Positions 25,321 through 35,398 of a DNA stretch of 64,000 nt are shown here, one piece after another. Source of the stretch: Polaribacter sp. ALD11 (GTDB lineage Bacteria > Bacteroidota > Bacteroidia > Flavobacteriales > Flavobacteriaceae); NCBI RefSeq assembly GCF_002831685.1, contig NZ_CP025119.1:221001-285000 (forward strand), in the 5' to 3' direction. A program made the position numbers and the translations under genes. Under the pieces are notes generated by a model, which was not told where the DNA came from, did no database searches, and worked only from the letters and a program-made list of their open reading frames with translations. Numbering within the stretch: position 1 is the first letter of the stretch; each line of letters opens with the position of its first letter.

Positions 25321-27257
25321 GGTTTATAGAATTTTAAAATCAAAATTTCTAAAAACAAAGATACAATTGCCAATGCTAAAAACCATTTCCAAAGCCAATG
25401 AACTTCATTATTTTTATTAATTTTTTCGAAAACCTCTTCTATAGATGAAGAAATTGTGATGTTTTTATGCTGCTCTTTTAAAGTATTCAAATCTAGAAAA
25501 TGTAATAAACTTTCTTCTTTTGGGTAATTAAAAGCGATGTCTTTAATTTTAATATCATCTTTTAGTATTTTGTAAAAACCGGCTTTTAGAGGTTGCTCTT
25601 TGGTAGTAATTACAACCTTGTTTTGGAAGGTTTGTTGCATCGGAATAAAAGAGTTATTTGCATTTGAAATTGCTAAAATTTCATCTTTACTAATCTGTGT
25701 TTCTATTTCTATTTTATTTTCTTGATGTATGCGATAGGCTAATTTGGGGTATTGAATACTCATTTTACCAAAGTTGTAAAAGACAGGTACAATTAAAGGT
25801 GAATTTAAAAAGTTACTGTTGTTTTTATTCAGCGCGCTAGAAATATAATAAGTATTACTATTTGCTAATTGACTTATAAAAGGTGAGTTGTTTTCGAAGG
25901 AAACTATTTTAGAAATATTGGTTAAAATGGGGTAGTGGGTTTGCACTGTTGGGTATTGAAAATTAGAAACTTTTTTAGAGAATACATTTTTAAAAATGGG
26001 GTGTTTATAATTGATATTTGTAATCTTTAAAGTGTCCTTTTTTTGAGGTTCAATTTTACCTAAATTCAATTTTTTTAGAAAGATATTGTAAGAAGAAATG
26101 TCTGTTTTTTCATTCGGAATAATGACAATACTTCCGCCGTTTTTAGAAAAATTAACTAGGCTTTTTAATAAAATTTCTGGAATGTTTTCTAACTCATTCA
26201 ATACAATTAATTGTTGTTTTTGAATGGTGTTGTAATTTATGTTTTGTGGTGAATAATTAGTGAATTCAAATTCCTCTTTTGTGTAAATTTTATTTAAAAA
26301 AGTAGCATCATTTCCAATAGCTAAAACACGTGTTTTTTGATTGTTATTTAGTGTGAAGTAATAAGTGTTGTCAAACGAAAAAGTGTCGCTAAAAGAAAGT
26401 TCTACTTTCCCTAAGAATTCAGGTGTGTTTTTTACGGTGAACTGAATTGTTTTGTCTGTATCTTTCTCAATAGGGAAGGACTGTTTGCTAATTAAGTTAT
26501 CTCCGTTAAAAAGGGCTATTGGTAGGTTGTCTTTTTTACTTCCTTGATTTTTTATAATTACATTTACGGTAAAATTATCATTGTTTTTATTGTTGATAAA
26601 AACACTGTCTATCGAAAGATTACTTTTTAGGCTGGCCTCTAGTTTTATAGCAGAAAAAACGGGTGTTACATTTGTAAACTTTTTTCTGTAAGTATTCTGA
26701 AAATCAGATATTAATATGTTTTTATTTAAAGTGTTTGTTTTGGTTTTGTTTTCTTGGCCGATTTTAAGTAAAACTGTCTCTAAATCTAATTCTATAGCTG
26801 TGTTTTCTAATTTTAAAAGTACATTTTTTAATTCGTCTTTGCTAATGTCTTTGTAGAAATTGGTGTTTGTTAGTAAGGAATATACGTTTTTAGAATCTGT
26901 GTTTTCTATAATTTCTTGTGCCGCTATCTTTAATAAATTTCCTTTTTTTCCTTTGGTATTAGTGCTTAAAGAATTGTCTAAGTAGATGAAGTTGTGTTGC
27001 TTTTTATTGCTATTTTTATTACTAAAGTAAGGTTGGGAGAAAGCTAAAAGTATCGCGAAAAATAACAGCAATCTCGTTGCTAGTATTAACCACTTTTTTA
27101 TACGTGAACTTTTACGAGTTTCCTTTTGTAGTTTTTGTAAAAAAGCAACATTGGTAAATGGTACTTTAACAAACCTTTGTAGCTGAAAAAGATGTACTAA
27201 TATCGGTATAATTAGTAGTGCTAAAAAGTATAAAACTTCAGGGTTTTTAAATTGCAT
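25317..27257 (-). CDS. BatA domain membrane protein
   Basis: 646 residues. The N-terminal BatA domain has two membrane helices (about 8-22 and 57-78) around LVHLFQLQRFVKVPFTNVAFL. A long extracytoplasmic region of about 540 residues follows, and a final helix (about 624-642) anchors the C-terminus. BatA proteins belong to the Bacteroides aerotolerance group, but this one lacks a recognisable vWA MIDAS motif (DxSxS reads DNSLSTN at about 93-99, partly retained). Role in the envelope is unknown. Its stop overlaps the start of the dihydroorotase-like gene. Confidence 0.85.
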   Translation of the reverse strand: MQFKNPEVLYFLALLIIPILVHLFQLQRFVKVPFTNVAFLQKLQKETRKSSRIKKWLILATRLLLFFAILLAFSQPYFSNKNSNKKQHNFIYLDNSLSTNTKGKKGNLLKIAAQEIIENTDSKNVYSLLTNTNFYKDISKDELKNVLLKLENTAIELDLETVLLKIGQENKTKTNTLNKNILISDFQNTYRKKFTNVTPVFSAIKLEASLKSNLSIDSVFINNKNNDNFTVNVIIKNQGSKKDNLPIALFNGDNLISKQSFPIEKDTDKTIQFTVKNTPEFLGKVELSFSDTFSFDNTYYFTLNNNQKTRVLAIGNDATFLNKIYTKEEFEFTNYSPQNINYNTIQKQQLIVLNELENIPEILLKSLVNFSKNGGSIVIIPNEKTDISSYNIFLKKLNLGKIEPQKKDTLKITNINYKHPIFKNVFSKKVSNFQYPTVQTHYPILTNISKIVSFENNSPFISQLANSNTYYISSALNKNNSNFLNSPLIVPVFYNFGKMSIQYPKLAYRIHQENKIEIETQISKDEILAISNANNSFIPMQQTFQNKVVITTKEQPLKAGFYKILKDDIKIKDIAFNYPKEESLLHFLDLNTLKEQHKNITISSSIEEVFEKINKNNEVHWLWKWFLALAIVSLFLEILILKFYKP

Positions 27258-27335
27258 TTAGTTGTAATTATTCATTTTATGAAAGTATAAATTTATTACA
27301 AAAAAAGGGATTTAGAAACACTTGTTCATTTTTAA

Positions 27336-28100
27336 TTAAAACTTTTCGAAAACGCCTAACCCAAAGAGTGCAAAATCATATTTTACAGGATCTATTTTGT
27401 CTAGTTTTCTAAGATTTAGATCTAATTCAGAAACAGCTTTCCAGTCGTTTTGTTTTCTAAGTAAGAGCTTTAATTTTCTTGCAACGTTGCCAGAATGTAT
27501 GTCTAATGGGCAAGATAAATCAGCAGGATTATGTGTGTTCCAAAGTCCGAAATCTACATCCTTTTCATCGTTTCTAACCATCCAACGTAAGAACATATTT
27601 ATTCGTTTTGCAGCAGAATTTTTCAAAGGATCTGAAATATGTTTCTGAGTTCTTTGTAGGTGTTCAACTTCAAAAAATAAGATTTTGAAGTTATTTATTG
27701 CGGTTTGATAAGTGTTGGAATTGTCTTTTATTGATAGCGCATTTTCTAATCCGCCATGATTTATGTAGATATGTTGTAACGATTTTATAAACTGTTGAAA
27801 GTCGATATAATTAAAAGTTCTGTGAACAAAACCTTCTAAACTTTTCAACTCTTTTTCTTGATGATTTAAGATGAAATCGTGCGGAGAATTGTCTAAAAGT
27901 TCCATCATTTTAGAAGCATTTCTAATAATCATAGTTCTGTTTCCCCAAGAAATAATAGCCGTTAAAAAGGCAGCAATTTCAATGTCTTCTTTTTTAGAAA
28001 ATAAATGCGGAATTTGTATGGGATCTGACTCTATGAATTTAGGATTGTTATATAAGATAACTTTTTCGTCTAGAAATTCTTTGAGTTCAGATTTTTTCAT
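27336..28100 (-). CDS. TIGR02757 family protein
   Basis: 254 residues, cytosolic. Recognised by SDPIQIPHLFSKKEDIEIAAF, SWGNRTMII, FVHRTFNYIDF, RWMVRNDEKDVDFGLW and PLDIHSGNVARKL. The C-terminal CPLDIHSGNVAR and the helical content recall HhH DNA-glycosylase-like folds, but no catalytic role has been shown for the family. It lies 8 bases downstream of the CPBP protease gene. Confidence 0.88.
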   Translation of the reverse strand: MKKSELKEFLDEKVILYNNPKFIESDPIQIPHLFSKKEDIEIAAFLTAIISWGNRTMIIRNASKMMELLDNSPHDFILNHQEKELKSLEGFVHRTFNYIDFQQFIKSLQHIYINHGGLENALSIKDNSNTYQTAINNFKILFFEVEHLQRTQKHISDPLKNSAAKRINMFLRWMVRNDEKDVDFGLWNTHNPADLSCPLDIHSGNVARKLKLLLRKQNDWKAVSELDLNLRKLDKIDPVKYDFALFGLGVFEKF

Positions 28101-28108
28101 AAATTTTA

Positions 28109-28654
28109 TTATTTAAAGATAAAACTAAGTAAAATTAAGGTTCCGTTATAGCACCCATGAAGTAATATAGACCATTGCAAGCCAAAACGGACTCTTATAT
28201 ACCCAAAATAGCCACCTAACAATATTTGTGGTAATACGAGTAAAGGGGATAATAGCAAAGTATTGGTTGTTATATCAAAATTTGTAATGTGAATAAAACC
28301 AAATAATAAAGCAAAGGCATAAAATGCAATTTTAAAATATTTTGGTTTCTTAAAAGCTGTTATTGGACCTCTAAAAAGGGCTTCTTCTATAGCGGGAACA
28401 GCTATTGCACCCAACAAAAACATTTGAAGAATTCCCATGTTTTCAAACATGGCTTCAACTTTATGATTTTGCATATTTACCCATCCCATTTCTTCTATTA
28501 ATGCAAAAATAGGAGAGATGATGATTCCTGTTAAAAGACTTATAATAAGAATTCGAAAAAATATGGTAAATCTGTAATTTAGACTTGTATTAGAATCTTT
28601 TTCAAGAACAGGGTTTTTTAAATAGGTAATTAAGTTTAGAAAAGTTTCCTTCAT
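28109..28654 (-). CDS. CPBP family intramembrane glutamic endopeptidase
   Basis: 181 residues with about five membrane helices. Motif 1 is EEALFRG (EExxxR type, catalytic glutamates, about 85-91) and motif 2 is FGFIHITN with the conserved His. A third conserved segment near the C-terminus is YGYIRVRFGLQWSILLHGCYN. The family (Rce1-like, ABI) cleaves prenylated or other membrane proteins; the target here is unknown. It probably shares a transcript with the LolD-like gene upstream and the TIGR02757 gene downstream. Confidence 0.88.
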   Translation of the reverse strand: MKETFLNLITYLKNPVLEKDSNTSLNYRFTIFFRILIISLLTGIIISPIFALIEEMGWVNMQNHKVEAMFENMGILQMFLLGAIAVPAIEEALFRGPITAFKKPKYFKIAFYAFALLFGFIHITNFDITTNTLLLSPLLVLPQILLGGYFGYIRVRFGLQWSILLHGCYNGTLILLSFIFK

Positions 28655-28701
28655 GTTAAAGTTTACGTATTAATAGTATAAAGGCCTAAATTATTACAGA
28701 A

Positions 28702-29361
28702 TTAAATTATTTTACCATCTTTCATGGTTAATTTTCTGTCTGCCATTTCTGCTAGTTCTTCATTATGGGTTACTAAAACAAAAGTTTGTCCAAATTCATC
28801 ACGAAGTTTAAAGAATAACTCATGTAAATTTTTAGCAGATTCGCTATCTAAATTACCACTAGGTTCATCAGCTAAAATTACTGAAGGATTATTTATTAAC
28901 GCTCTAGCAACGGCAACACGCTGTTGTTCTCCACCAGAAAGTTCATTCGGTTTGTGGTTTATTCTATGAGATAAACCTAAGAAATCTAAAATTTCTTTGG
29001 CTTTTTGTTCTGTTTCTTTCTTCGTTTTTTTTCCAATATAAGCTGGAATACAAACATTCTCTAATGCTGTAAATTCGGGTAATAATTGATGAAATTGAAA
29101 AATAAAACCGATATGTTTATTTCTAAAAGAAGACAATTCTTTGTCTGATAGGTTTTTAAGAGAAATACTGTTTAAAGAAAGTTCAAAATTTTGGGCAGAT
29201 AAAGGTTTGTCTAAAGTACCTAATATTTGTAGTAATGTTGTTTTTCCTGCTCCAGAAGGACCAACAACGGCAACAATTTCTCCTTTTTTGATGTGTAAAT
29301 CTACACCTTTTAAAACCTCTACATCACCATAATATTTGTGAATATTTTTACAAACAATCAT
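28702..29361 (-). CDS. ABC transporter ATP-binding protein (LolD/MacB-type)
   Basis: 219 residues. Walker A is GPSGAGKTT, the Q loop is [18 protein letters not shown], the signature is [15 protein letters not shown], Walker B is [12 protein letters not shown] and the H loop is LVTHN. The FQFHxLLPEFTAxEN text is typical of LolD, the ATPase of lipoprotein release from the inner membrane (LolCDE). No LolC/E permease is nearby in this window, so the pairing is inferred from family resemblance. Confidence 0.9.
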   Translation of the reverse strand: MIVCKNIHKYYGDVEVLKGVDLHIKKGEIVAVVGPSGAGKTTLLQILGTLDKPLSAQNFELSLNSISLKNLSDKELSSFRNKHIGFIFQFHQLLPEFTALENVCIPAYIGKKTKKETEQKAKEILDFLGLSHRINHKPNELSGGEQQRVAVARALINNPSVILADEPSGNLDSESAKNLHELFFKLRDEFGQTFVLVTHNEELAEMADRKLTMKDGKII

Positions 29362-29390
29362 ACCTTTTCTAATTTAAAAACGAATGTATA

Positions 29391-29429
29391 AAAAAGAAAT
29401 CAGAAACACCTAAATGCGCTTCTGATTTC
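29391..29429 (-). terminator. Rho-independent terminator after the DUF5916 gene
   Basis: On the minus strand GAAATCAGAA (complement 29420-29429) pairs with TTCTGATTTC (complement 29396-29405): a perfect 10-base stem with a 14-base loop, followed by five T. It separates the DUF5916 gene from the LolD-like gene. Confidence 0.85.
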
Positions 29430-29464
29430 AATTTTAAACTTTAAATAAATTAAAAAAGTATGTT

Positions 29465-31951
29465 TTAAAAAATACTTTTTAGAGCGTTATAATCTATAAA
29501 ATAGACAAATCTTAGAGATAACGTGTGTTGATTAGGTTGATTAAATAGGTTTTCTAGGTTTTTATAAAAATCTAAACCCGATTTATTGTTAGCATCAAAA
29601 ATAGAATTTCTATAAAAGACAATTAATTGACTTCCTGGAGCAAATTGCCAGAAGTAATTCAAATCTAAATTCCAGCTATTAAAATTTACATCTTTACCGT
29701 TGTAGTTTGCCTTTTTAGAAAGAGAACCATCAGCATTTAGATTGTAATATCCATTGTAAGCAACATCACTCCAATAATGCCTAAAACTTAATGATAATGA
29801 AGAGTTTGTACTAAAATTATATTTACCCGAAATGGTGTTTGTGTAGCTTTTTCTATCTCTTTGACCAAAAATAACGTTGTTAGCATCTTCGCTTACATAG
29901 CCTTGATCATTGTCGGTTTTGTTATAATTTAGGCTGTATTGTAGAGAAAACTGATTTGTAAAACGGTAACGAGGTGTAACCTCAAAACCATAACTTTCTT
30001 GTGAGTGATTTGAATGTCCTGTAAAATAGGCATCTGCATTTATCTCTAATTTCTTTTGAGAATTTGTCGAAATCCAACCACCTACATTTAATTTTTCAGG
30101 TCTTTTAAAATATATTCCACTTGTGCTTCCTTGCCTTGGTTCGAAATAATCTCTATTTTCTGAACCGTAATTTAAGTTTCCACCAAAAGTGAAACGTTGT
30201 TTTGTTTGAGCACTAGCATTAAGACCTGCTTCATACCCTGTAAAAATCCCCGAGAAATGTTGGAAATTTGCTTGATTGTAAAAATTGAAACTATATCTGT
30301 TAAATTTTGTTGTAGGGTGTAGTGTTCGCCAACCTGCACTACCATAAATACTTTGTTGGTCATTAGAAAATAGGATTCCTAAATCATTAGGGTTAAAATC
30401 TTTGTTTTCAAAATTATAGCCCAGTTCCCAGTTCCAATGCCCAGAGTTTTTACCAAAGCTCGTATCAAAAGTATAACCAGTATTCGGGTTGTTAATGTCA
30501 TCGGAAATAGCACTCATTTTAAAAGAACCATCTACATTGTATTTACTATCTTTTGTTTCTAGATGCCAATCTAAAGCAGAAACGTTTGCATCTCTAAACC
30601 TACCATCACGTGTAACATTTGTATTAATTAATGTTACTGTAGAGTTTTGATTGAACTGTTGGTCTAAAACCATGATATTATAATTTGTAAAAGGACTTAT
30701 TACCTCTTTTCTAGTAGTAATCGTTTCGGTTGTTTTACCACCATTCATTTGTTCGGTTGTTGTTTTTATTGTGGCTTCTGTGTTTTCTGTGATTGCATTA
30801 AAAAAACCAATTCCCAAACCACTTTTTGTTCTACCAGATATTTTTACAGCATTTAGCATCGTTACTTTTCTAGGGTAATCTATAATTTCCTCATGAATTC
30901 TTGATCCATTTCCATCAAAATTATCTTGCTTTATTAAGTTAGATGAAATGTTAAATTGATCTATTGGAGAGCCTCCTATTCTTCTAGAATAAAATAATTG
31001 TCCTTTGTTAAATAGCTCTGTTCCTTCTGTGAAAAATTGACGTTGTTCAGAGAATTGTTGTTCAAATGGACCTAAATTTAGTTCTACATTGTCGAAACCA
31101 ACCTGACTAAAATCTGGTATTAAAGTGGCATCTAAAGTAAAATTATCTGTTAAACCATATTTTAGATCCATCCCCACACTGTAGTCAAACTTTGTTTTTC
31201 CATCAAAAGAAACAGATGTTGCAGAAGCGTAAGGGTATAAATTTAATCTTGTTGGTGGTGTAATATTATTAAAACCTTCTATTAAACCATCATATTGTGT
31301 CCATCTTCCAACAGAATTATCAATAAAAGTCCAAGTATGTTGTTCATTTAATTTTTCTAAACGTCTATGAAAATTAAAACCCCAAGACTGTACAGGTCTA
31401 TTTGCAAAACGAATTGCTCTGTAAGGTAATTTAATTTCTACATTCCAACCTTTGTCTGTAATTATAGTAGCACTTTCCCAAACAGCACTCCAATTAAAAT
31501 CTTCATTACCATTAGATACTTTAGCGTCCGCTTGGTTTCCTGTGCTTTGCACAATGAATTGAAAAGGATTTTGACCATCATCATTAGGGTTAATAGTTAC
31601 CGAAAAGAAATCTGCTTGACCAAAATTATCTCTCACAGCAAATTCTTGTGGAATATTAAGAGGATCTGGATCTCGCATTTTAGCAGAAATATATACGGCA
31701 TTGTTATCATAAATAACTTTAACAGCAGTTTGATACTCTGAAGAAACCAACTTTCCATTATCTGGTCTTAAAATAACAAAGTCAGTTAATATTTCTGCAT
31801 TTTTCCATGCACTATCATTTAAGAGACCATCAATTTTAGGCGCTATAGAAACCCTTGTTGTAGTTGTTTTTTTTCGGTTTTCATTAGTCTGTGCATAGAT
31901 TCTAAATGTACAGAAAAGTACTAATTGTAATACTAAAATTCGTTTAAACAT
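29465..31951 (-). CDS. DUF5916 outer-membrane protein with N-terminal CBM9-like domain
   Basis: 828 residues with a signal peptide (about 1-20). A family 9 carbohydrate-binding-like domain (about 35-220: APKIDGLLNDSAWKNAE, VKVIYDNNAVYISAKMRDPDP) is followed by the DUF5916 barrel-like region (about 230-828), rich in alternating aromatic beta-strands and ending VYFIDYNALKSIF-like, as in outer-membrane proteins. Function is unknown; a porin or assembly-linked surface role is commonly assumed. It has its own promoter (31986-32020) and terminator. Confidence 0.87.
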   Translation of the reverse strand: MFKRILVLQLVLFCTFRIYAQTNENRKKTTTTRVSIAPKIDGLLNDSAWKNAEILTDFVILRPDNGKLVSSEYQTAVKVIYDNNAVYISAKMRDPDPLNIPQEFAVRDNFGQADFFSVTINPNDDGQNPFQFIVQSTGNQADAKVSNGNEDFNWSAVWESATIITDKGWNVEIKLPYRAIRFANRPVQSWGFNFHRRLEKLNEQHTWTFIDNSVGRWTQYDGLIEGFNNITPPTRLNLYPYASATSVSFDGKTKFDYSVGMDLKYGLTDNFTLDATLIPDFSQVGFDNVELNLGPFEQQFSEQRQFFTEGTELFNKGQLFYSRRIGGSPIDQFNISSNLIKQDNFDGNGSRIHEEIIDYPRKVTMLNAVKISGRTKSGLGIGFFNAITENTEATIKTTTEQMNGGKTTETITTRKEVISPFTNYNIMVLDQQFNQNSTVTLINTNVTRDGRFRDANVSALDWHLETKDSKYNVDGSFKMSAISDDINNPNTGYTFDTSFGKNSGHWNWELGYNFENKDFNPNDLGILFSNDQQSIYGSAGWRTLHPTTKFNRYSFNFYNQANFQHFSGIFTGYEAGLNASAQTKQRFTFGGNLNYGSENRDYFEPRQGSTSGIYFKRPEKLNVGGWISTNSQKKLEINADAYFTGHSNHSQESYGFEVTPRYRFTNQFSLQYSLNYNKTDNDQGYVSEDANNVIFGQRDRKSYTNTISGKYNFSTNSSLSLSFRHYWSDVAYNGYYNLNADGSLSKKANYNGKDVNFNSWNLDLNYFWQFAPGSQLIVFYRNSIFDANNKSGLDFYKNLENLFNQPNQHTLSLRFVYFIDYNALKSIF

Positions 31952-31985
31952 GCGGTTTTTTGGTTGATTATGTATAAGGAGATCG

Positions 31986-32020
31986 CAAAAGTATTTATCC
32001 CTATGAAATTCATTTCACAA
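31986..32020 (-). promoter_or_regulatory. Promoter of the DUF5916 gene
   Basis: On the minus strand TTG (complement 32018-32020) and TACTTTTG (complement 31986-31993) are 24 bases apart, slightly long for the consensus. The predicted transcription start is about 30 bases before the ATG. Confidence 0.5.
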
Positions 32021-32134
32021 AATTGTGTTAATTGTAATAAAGACCTTTTTATTATAAAAGTGTGACAGATACCAATCGTTAAAAATTTCCTAAAGAAATT
32101 TAATAGCTTTTTTTGTTTATTTTTATTTAAAACA

Positions 32135-32167
32135 TTGCAGTAAATAACATCTGAATTTGTATTTTTG
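32135..32167 (+). promoter_or_regulatory. sucC promoter
   Basis: TTG at 32135-32137 and TATTTTTG at 32160-32167, 22 bases apart, fit the Bacteroidota -33/-7 consensus. The start of transcription should lie near 32172, 20 bases before the sucC ATG. Confidence 0.65.
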
Positions 32168-32191
32168 TTACCGTTTTAAAACATTTATAGG

Positions 32192-33391
32192 ATGAACTTA
32201 CACGAATACCAAGGAAAAGAAATATTAAATAGTTTTGGAGTTAGAATTCAAAGAGGAATTGTTGCAAGCACTCCTGAAGAAGCTGTTGCAGCTGCGAAAA
32301 AACTAACTGAAGAAACTGGTACAGGTTGGCACGTTATAAAAGCACAAGTACACGCAGGTGGTCGTGGAAAAGGTGGTGGTGTTAAATTGGCTAAAAATTT
32401 AGACGAAGTTAAAAGTATTTCTGATGATATTTTAGGAATGATGTTAATTACACCTCAAACATCTGCTGAAGGAAAATTGGTAAATCAAGTTTTAATTTGT
32501 GAAGACGTATATTACCCTGGAGATTCTGAGCCAGATGAATATTACATGTCTGTTCTATTAAATAGAGCTACTGGTAAAAACATGATTATGTATTCTACAG
32601 AAGGTGGAATGGATATTGAAACTGTTGCAGAAGAAACACCACATTTAATTTTTACAGAAGAGATTGATCCTTTATTAGGAATCATGCCTTTTCAAGCTAG
32701 AAAAGTAGCCTTTAACTTAGGTTTATCTGGTGTTGCATTAAAAGAAATGACAAAGTTTGTTACCAATTTATATAAAGCATACATTGGTTCAGATTCTGCT
32801 ATGTTTGAAATTAACCCAGTTTTAAAAACATCTGATTCTAAAATTATGGCTGTTGATGCTAAAGTTTCTTTAGATGAAAACGCATTATATAGACATAAGG
32901 ATTATGCAGAAATGCGTGATTTACGTGAAGAAAATCCAATTGAAGTTGAAGCAAAAGCTGCTGGTTTAAACTATGTAGATTTAGACGGAAACGTTGGTTG
33001 TATGGTAAACGGAGCTGGTTTAGCAATGGGAACTATGGATTTAATTAAAGAATCTGGTGGTGAGCCTGCTAACTTTTTAGACGTTGGTGGTACCGCAGAT
33101 GCAGAACGTGTAGAAAAAGCTTTTGGTATTATCTTAAAAGATAGTAATGTAAAAGCAATTTTAGTTAACATCTTTGGTGGTATTGTACGTTGCGATAGAG
33201 TTGCACAAGGAGTTGTTGATGCATACAAAAGTATGGGAGACAAAATTACTGTGCCAATTATTTGTAGATTACAAGGTACAAATGCTAAAGAAGCAAAAGA
33301 ATTGATAGATAATTCTGGAATGGAAATTATCTCTGCTACAGAATTTCAAGAAGCTGCAGATAAAGTACAAGAAGTTTTAGAAGCTTCATAA
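32192..33391 (+). CDS. sucC: Succinate-CoA ligase (ADP-forming) beta subunit
   Basis: 399 residues. N-terminal NLHEYQGKEIL starts an ATP-grasp domain with VHAGGRGKGGGVKLA and the metal/nucleotide segments FEINPVL and AVDAKVSLD. The C-terminal CoA-ligase domain has MVNGAGLAMGTMD, PANFLDVGG and VNIFGGIVRCD, with the power helix. In the TCA cycle it makes ATP and succinate from succinyl-CoA with the alpha subunit SucD. sucD is not adjacent; a terminator follows sucC, so sucD must be elsewhere. That separation is usual in Flavobacteriaceae as far as I recall. Confidence 0.97.
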   Translation: MNLHEYQGKEILNSFGVRIQRGIVASTPEEAVAAAKKLTEETGTGWHVIKAQVHAGGRGKGGGVKLAKNLDEVKSISDDILGMMLITPQTSAEGKLVNQVLICEDVYYPGDSEPDEYYMSVLLNRATGKNMIMYSTEGGMDIETVAEETPHLIFTEEIDPLLGIMPFQARKVAFNLGLSGVALKEMTKFVTNLYKAYIGSDSAMFEINPVLKTSDSKIMAVDAKVSLDENALYRHKDYAEMRDLREENPIEVEAKAAGLNYVDLDGNVGCMVNGAGLAMGTMDLIKESGGEPANFLDVGGTADAERVEKAFGIILKDSNVKAILVNIFGGIVRCDRVAQGVVDAYKSMGDKITVPIICRLQGTNAKEAKELIDNSGMEIISATEFQEAADKVQEVLEAS

Positions 33392-33412
33392 ACTTTATTT
33401 ATCAACGATAAA

Positions 33413-33441
33413 AAAAAGCCTCACAATTTGTGAGGCTTTTT
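33413..33441. terminator. Rho-independent terminator after sucC
   Basis: GCCTCACAA (33418-33426) and TTGTGAGGC (33428-33436) form a perfect 9-base stem flanked by A and T tracts, 22 bases after the stop. Confidence 0.9.
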
Positions 33442-33484
33442 GTTTTTTTAAATTATATTGAAACACGTTAATAATATACATAAA

Positions 33485-34048
33485 ATGAAAAAAATTTTAA
33501 TACTACTATTATTGCCTTTACAGATATTGGCACAGGAAGTACCTAACTCAACCGTTTTTTGGAATACCTTAAAAGAGCACTGTGGTAAAACATATGAAGG
33601 TGAAATAGTTGCAGGAGGGAAAGAAGGAGATGGTTTTACGGGGAAAAAATTAGTAATGCATGTTCGTTCTTGTGAAGAAAATACAATTAGAATTCCTTTC
33701 TTTGTTGGTGATGATAAATCGCGTACTTGGGTTTTTACAATAAATGAGGATGATTTAATTCAATTGAAGCACGACCACAGACATAAAGATGGGGCAGAAG
33801 ATAAAGTAACACAGTACGGAGGTATAAACTCTAATACTGGTTTAGCTAATATTCAGTTTTTTCCTGCAGACCAGCATACAGCAAACTTAATACCTTATGC
33901 TTCTAATAATATTTGGTGGGTTACTTTAAATGAAACTAGCTTTACGTATAATTTACGAAGAATAGGATCTGAAAGACTCTTTTCTGTAAAGTTTGACTTA
34001 ACGAAAAAAATAAAGACTCCGAGTGCACCTTGGGGAAGTGAAGATTAA
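33485..34048 (+). CDS. Secreted protein of unknown function
   Basis: 187 residues. Start at ATG 33485 (MKKILILLLLPLQILAQ), which opens a classical signal peptide; the earlier in-frame TTG at 33458 would put charged residues before it. The mature protein has alternating beta-type segments, two cysteines (LKEHCGKTYEGEI and VRSCEENT) that could form a disulfide, and a WWVTLNETSFTYNLRRIGSER segment. The layout resembles exported flavobacterial proteins of unknown role; I recognise no domain. It sits between two terminators as a single gene. Confidence 0.72.
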   Translation: MKKILILLLLPLQILAQEVPNSTVFWNTLKEHCGKTYEGEIVAGGKEGDGFTGKKLVMHVRSCEENTIRIPFFVGDDKSRTWVFTINEDDLIQLKHDHRHKDGAEDKVTQYGGINSNTGLANIQFFPADQHTANLIPYASNNIWWVTLNETSFTYNLRRIGSERLFSVKFDLTKKIKTPSAPWGSED

Positions 34049-34134
34049 CTTATTAGAGAGCTATGGGAAGTGTATTGTATGTGTCTTATTATTAGATTTT
34101 TATTTTTAAATAGAATAATAATTTTATATTTATT

Positions 34135-34165
34135 AAAAACGCCTCATTTTCATGAGGCGTTTTTA
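34135..34165. terminator. Bidirectional terminator between secreted-protein gene and proA
   Basis: AAAACGCCTCAT (34136-34147), loop TTTC, ATGAGGCGTTTT (34152-34163): a perfect 12-base stem between convergent genes. Confidence 0.9.
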
Positions 34166-34187
34166 CTTTTATCCTATTCTTAAAAAA

Positions 34188-35387
34188 TTAGTTACGAATA
34201 TGTCCTTTACCATAAATATAATATTTATTGGTTACTAATTTTTTCAAACCTAAAGGACCTCTGTGGTGTAATTTATCGGTACTAATTGCTAATTCTGCGC
34301 CAACACCTAATTGCCCACCATCTGTAAACCTGGTAGATGAATTTTTATAAACTGCAGCACAATCTACTTGTTGCATAAAGTTATCTGCGTTTTCATCATT
34401 CGTTGTCATGATTGCTGCTGAATGTCCGCCAGAATACTTGTTAATCATTTCTACAGCTTCATTAAGATTATTAACAGCACCGATGCAACATTTTAAAGCC
34501 AAAAATTCTTGTCTCCAAATAGTCTTATCTGTAATTAGCGACTCATTTTTCAATACATTTTGTACATCCTCGTCTACTAATATACTTACATTTCTATCTT
34601 TTAAGACAGTTTGTAACTCTTTTAGTTTGTTGTTAAAATCTTCTATATTTTTGTTGATAAGGATTTTATCTAAGGCATTACAAGCAGAAATTTTAGCGGT
34701 TTTTGCATCGATTATTACTGCCAACGTTTTATTCCAGTCTGCTTTTTCATCAACATATAAAAAGTTATTTCCTCTTCCGCTTATTAAAACGGCGCATGTT
34801 GCATGTTCTTTAACAAAATTAATTAAGCGTTCTCCACCTCTTGGTACAATTAAATCTAATTGTTCTGTTGGGTTTTTTAAAAACTCTTGTGTTTCTTTTC
34901 TGTCCATTTGCAACAACTTAATATAATCTTCACTTATATTATTTTCAGTTAATGCTTTGTGCCAAAACTCTACCAATACTTTGTTACTAAATATCGCTTC
35001 TTTACCACCTTTTAGTAAAATTCTGTTATTAGATTTAAACGCTAGAACAGCAGCTTCTACGGTAACATCTGGTCTAGATTCGTAAATAATCATGATGGTG
35101 CCAAATGGCGAAGTTTTATTAGTCACCTGCAATCCGTTTTCTAAAACATCATTACTAATAATTTGATTCACAGGATCTTCTTGTGCCTTTACTTCGTTGA
35201 TGGCTTTTATCATTCCATCAATTTTACCATTATTTAAAATTAAACGATCATACATCGCTTGGTCTTCTTTATTAAAAGCATCTAAATCTTTTTTATTTGC
35301 TTTTAATAACAATTCCCGATTTTCATCAAGAATTTTTGTCATGCTTTGTAAAACATTATTTTTTATGGTTGTGTTTAATAATTTCAT
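34188..35387 (-). CDS. proA: Glutamate-5-semialdehyde dehydrogenase (gamma-glutamyl phosphate reductase)
   Basis: 399 residues of the aldehyde dehydrogenase superfamily. Text such as PFGTIMIIYESRPDVTVEAA, LLKGGKEA, DLIVPRGGERLI and the catalytic Cys in ISACNALDKIL identify ProA. It reduces gamma-glutamyl phosphate with NADPH in the second step of proline synthesis. It is the last gene of the GNAT-proC-proB-proA run and ends at a bidirectional terminator. The 11-base gap from proB suggests cotranscription. Confidence 0.96.
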   Translation of the reverse strand: MKLLNTTIKNNVLQSMTKILDENRELLLKANKKDLDAFNKEDQAMYDRLILNNGKIDGMIKAINEVKAQEDPVNQIISNDVLENGLQVTNKTSPFGTIMIIYESRPDVTVEAAVLAFKSNNRILLKGGKEAIFSNKVLVEFWHKALTENNISEDYIKLLQMDRKETQEFLKNPTEQLDLIVPRGGERLINFVKEHATCAVLISGRGNNFLYVDEKADWNKTLAVIIDAKTAKISACNALDKILINKNIEDFNNKLKELQTVLKDRNVSILVDEDVQNVLKNESLITDKTIWRQEFLALKCCIGAVNNLNEAVEMINKYSGGHSAAIMTTNDENADNFMQQVDCAAVYKNSSTRFTDGGQLGVGAELAISTDKLHHRGPLGLKKLVTNKYYIYGKGHIRN

Positions 35388-35398
35388 TGTGTAAGTTT

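Noticed and set aside
32011..32024. CACAA-AA-TTGTG palindrome between the DUF5916 and sucC genes as an operator
   Set aside because: Short and AT-rich, and the CAA triplet is already explained as the complement of the -33 TTG. No regulator gene is nearby.
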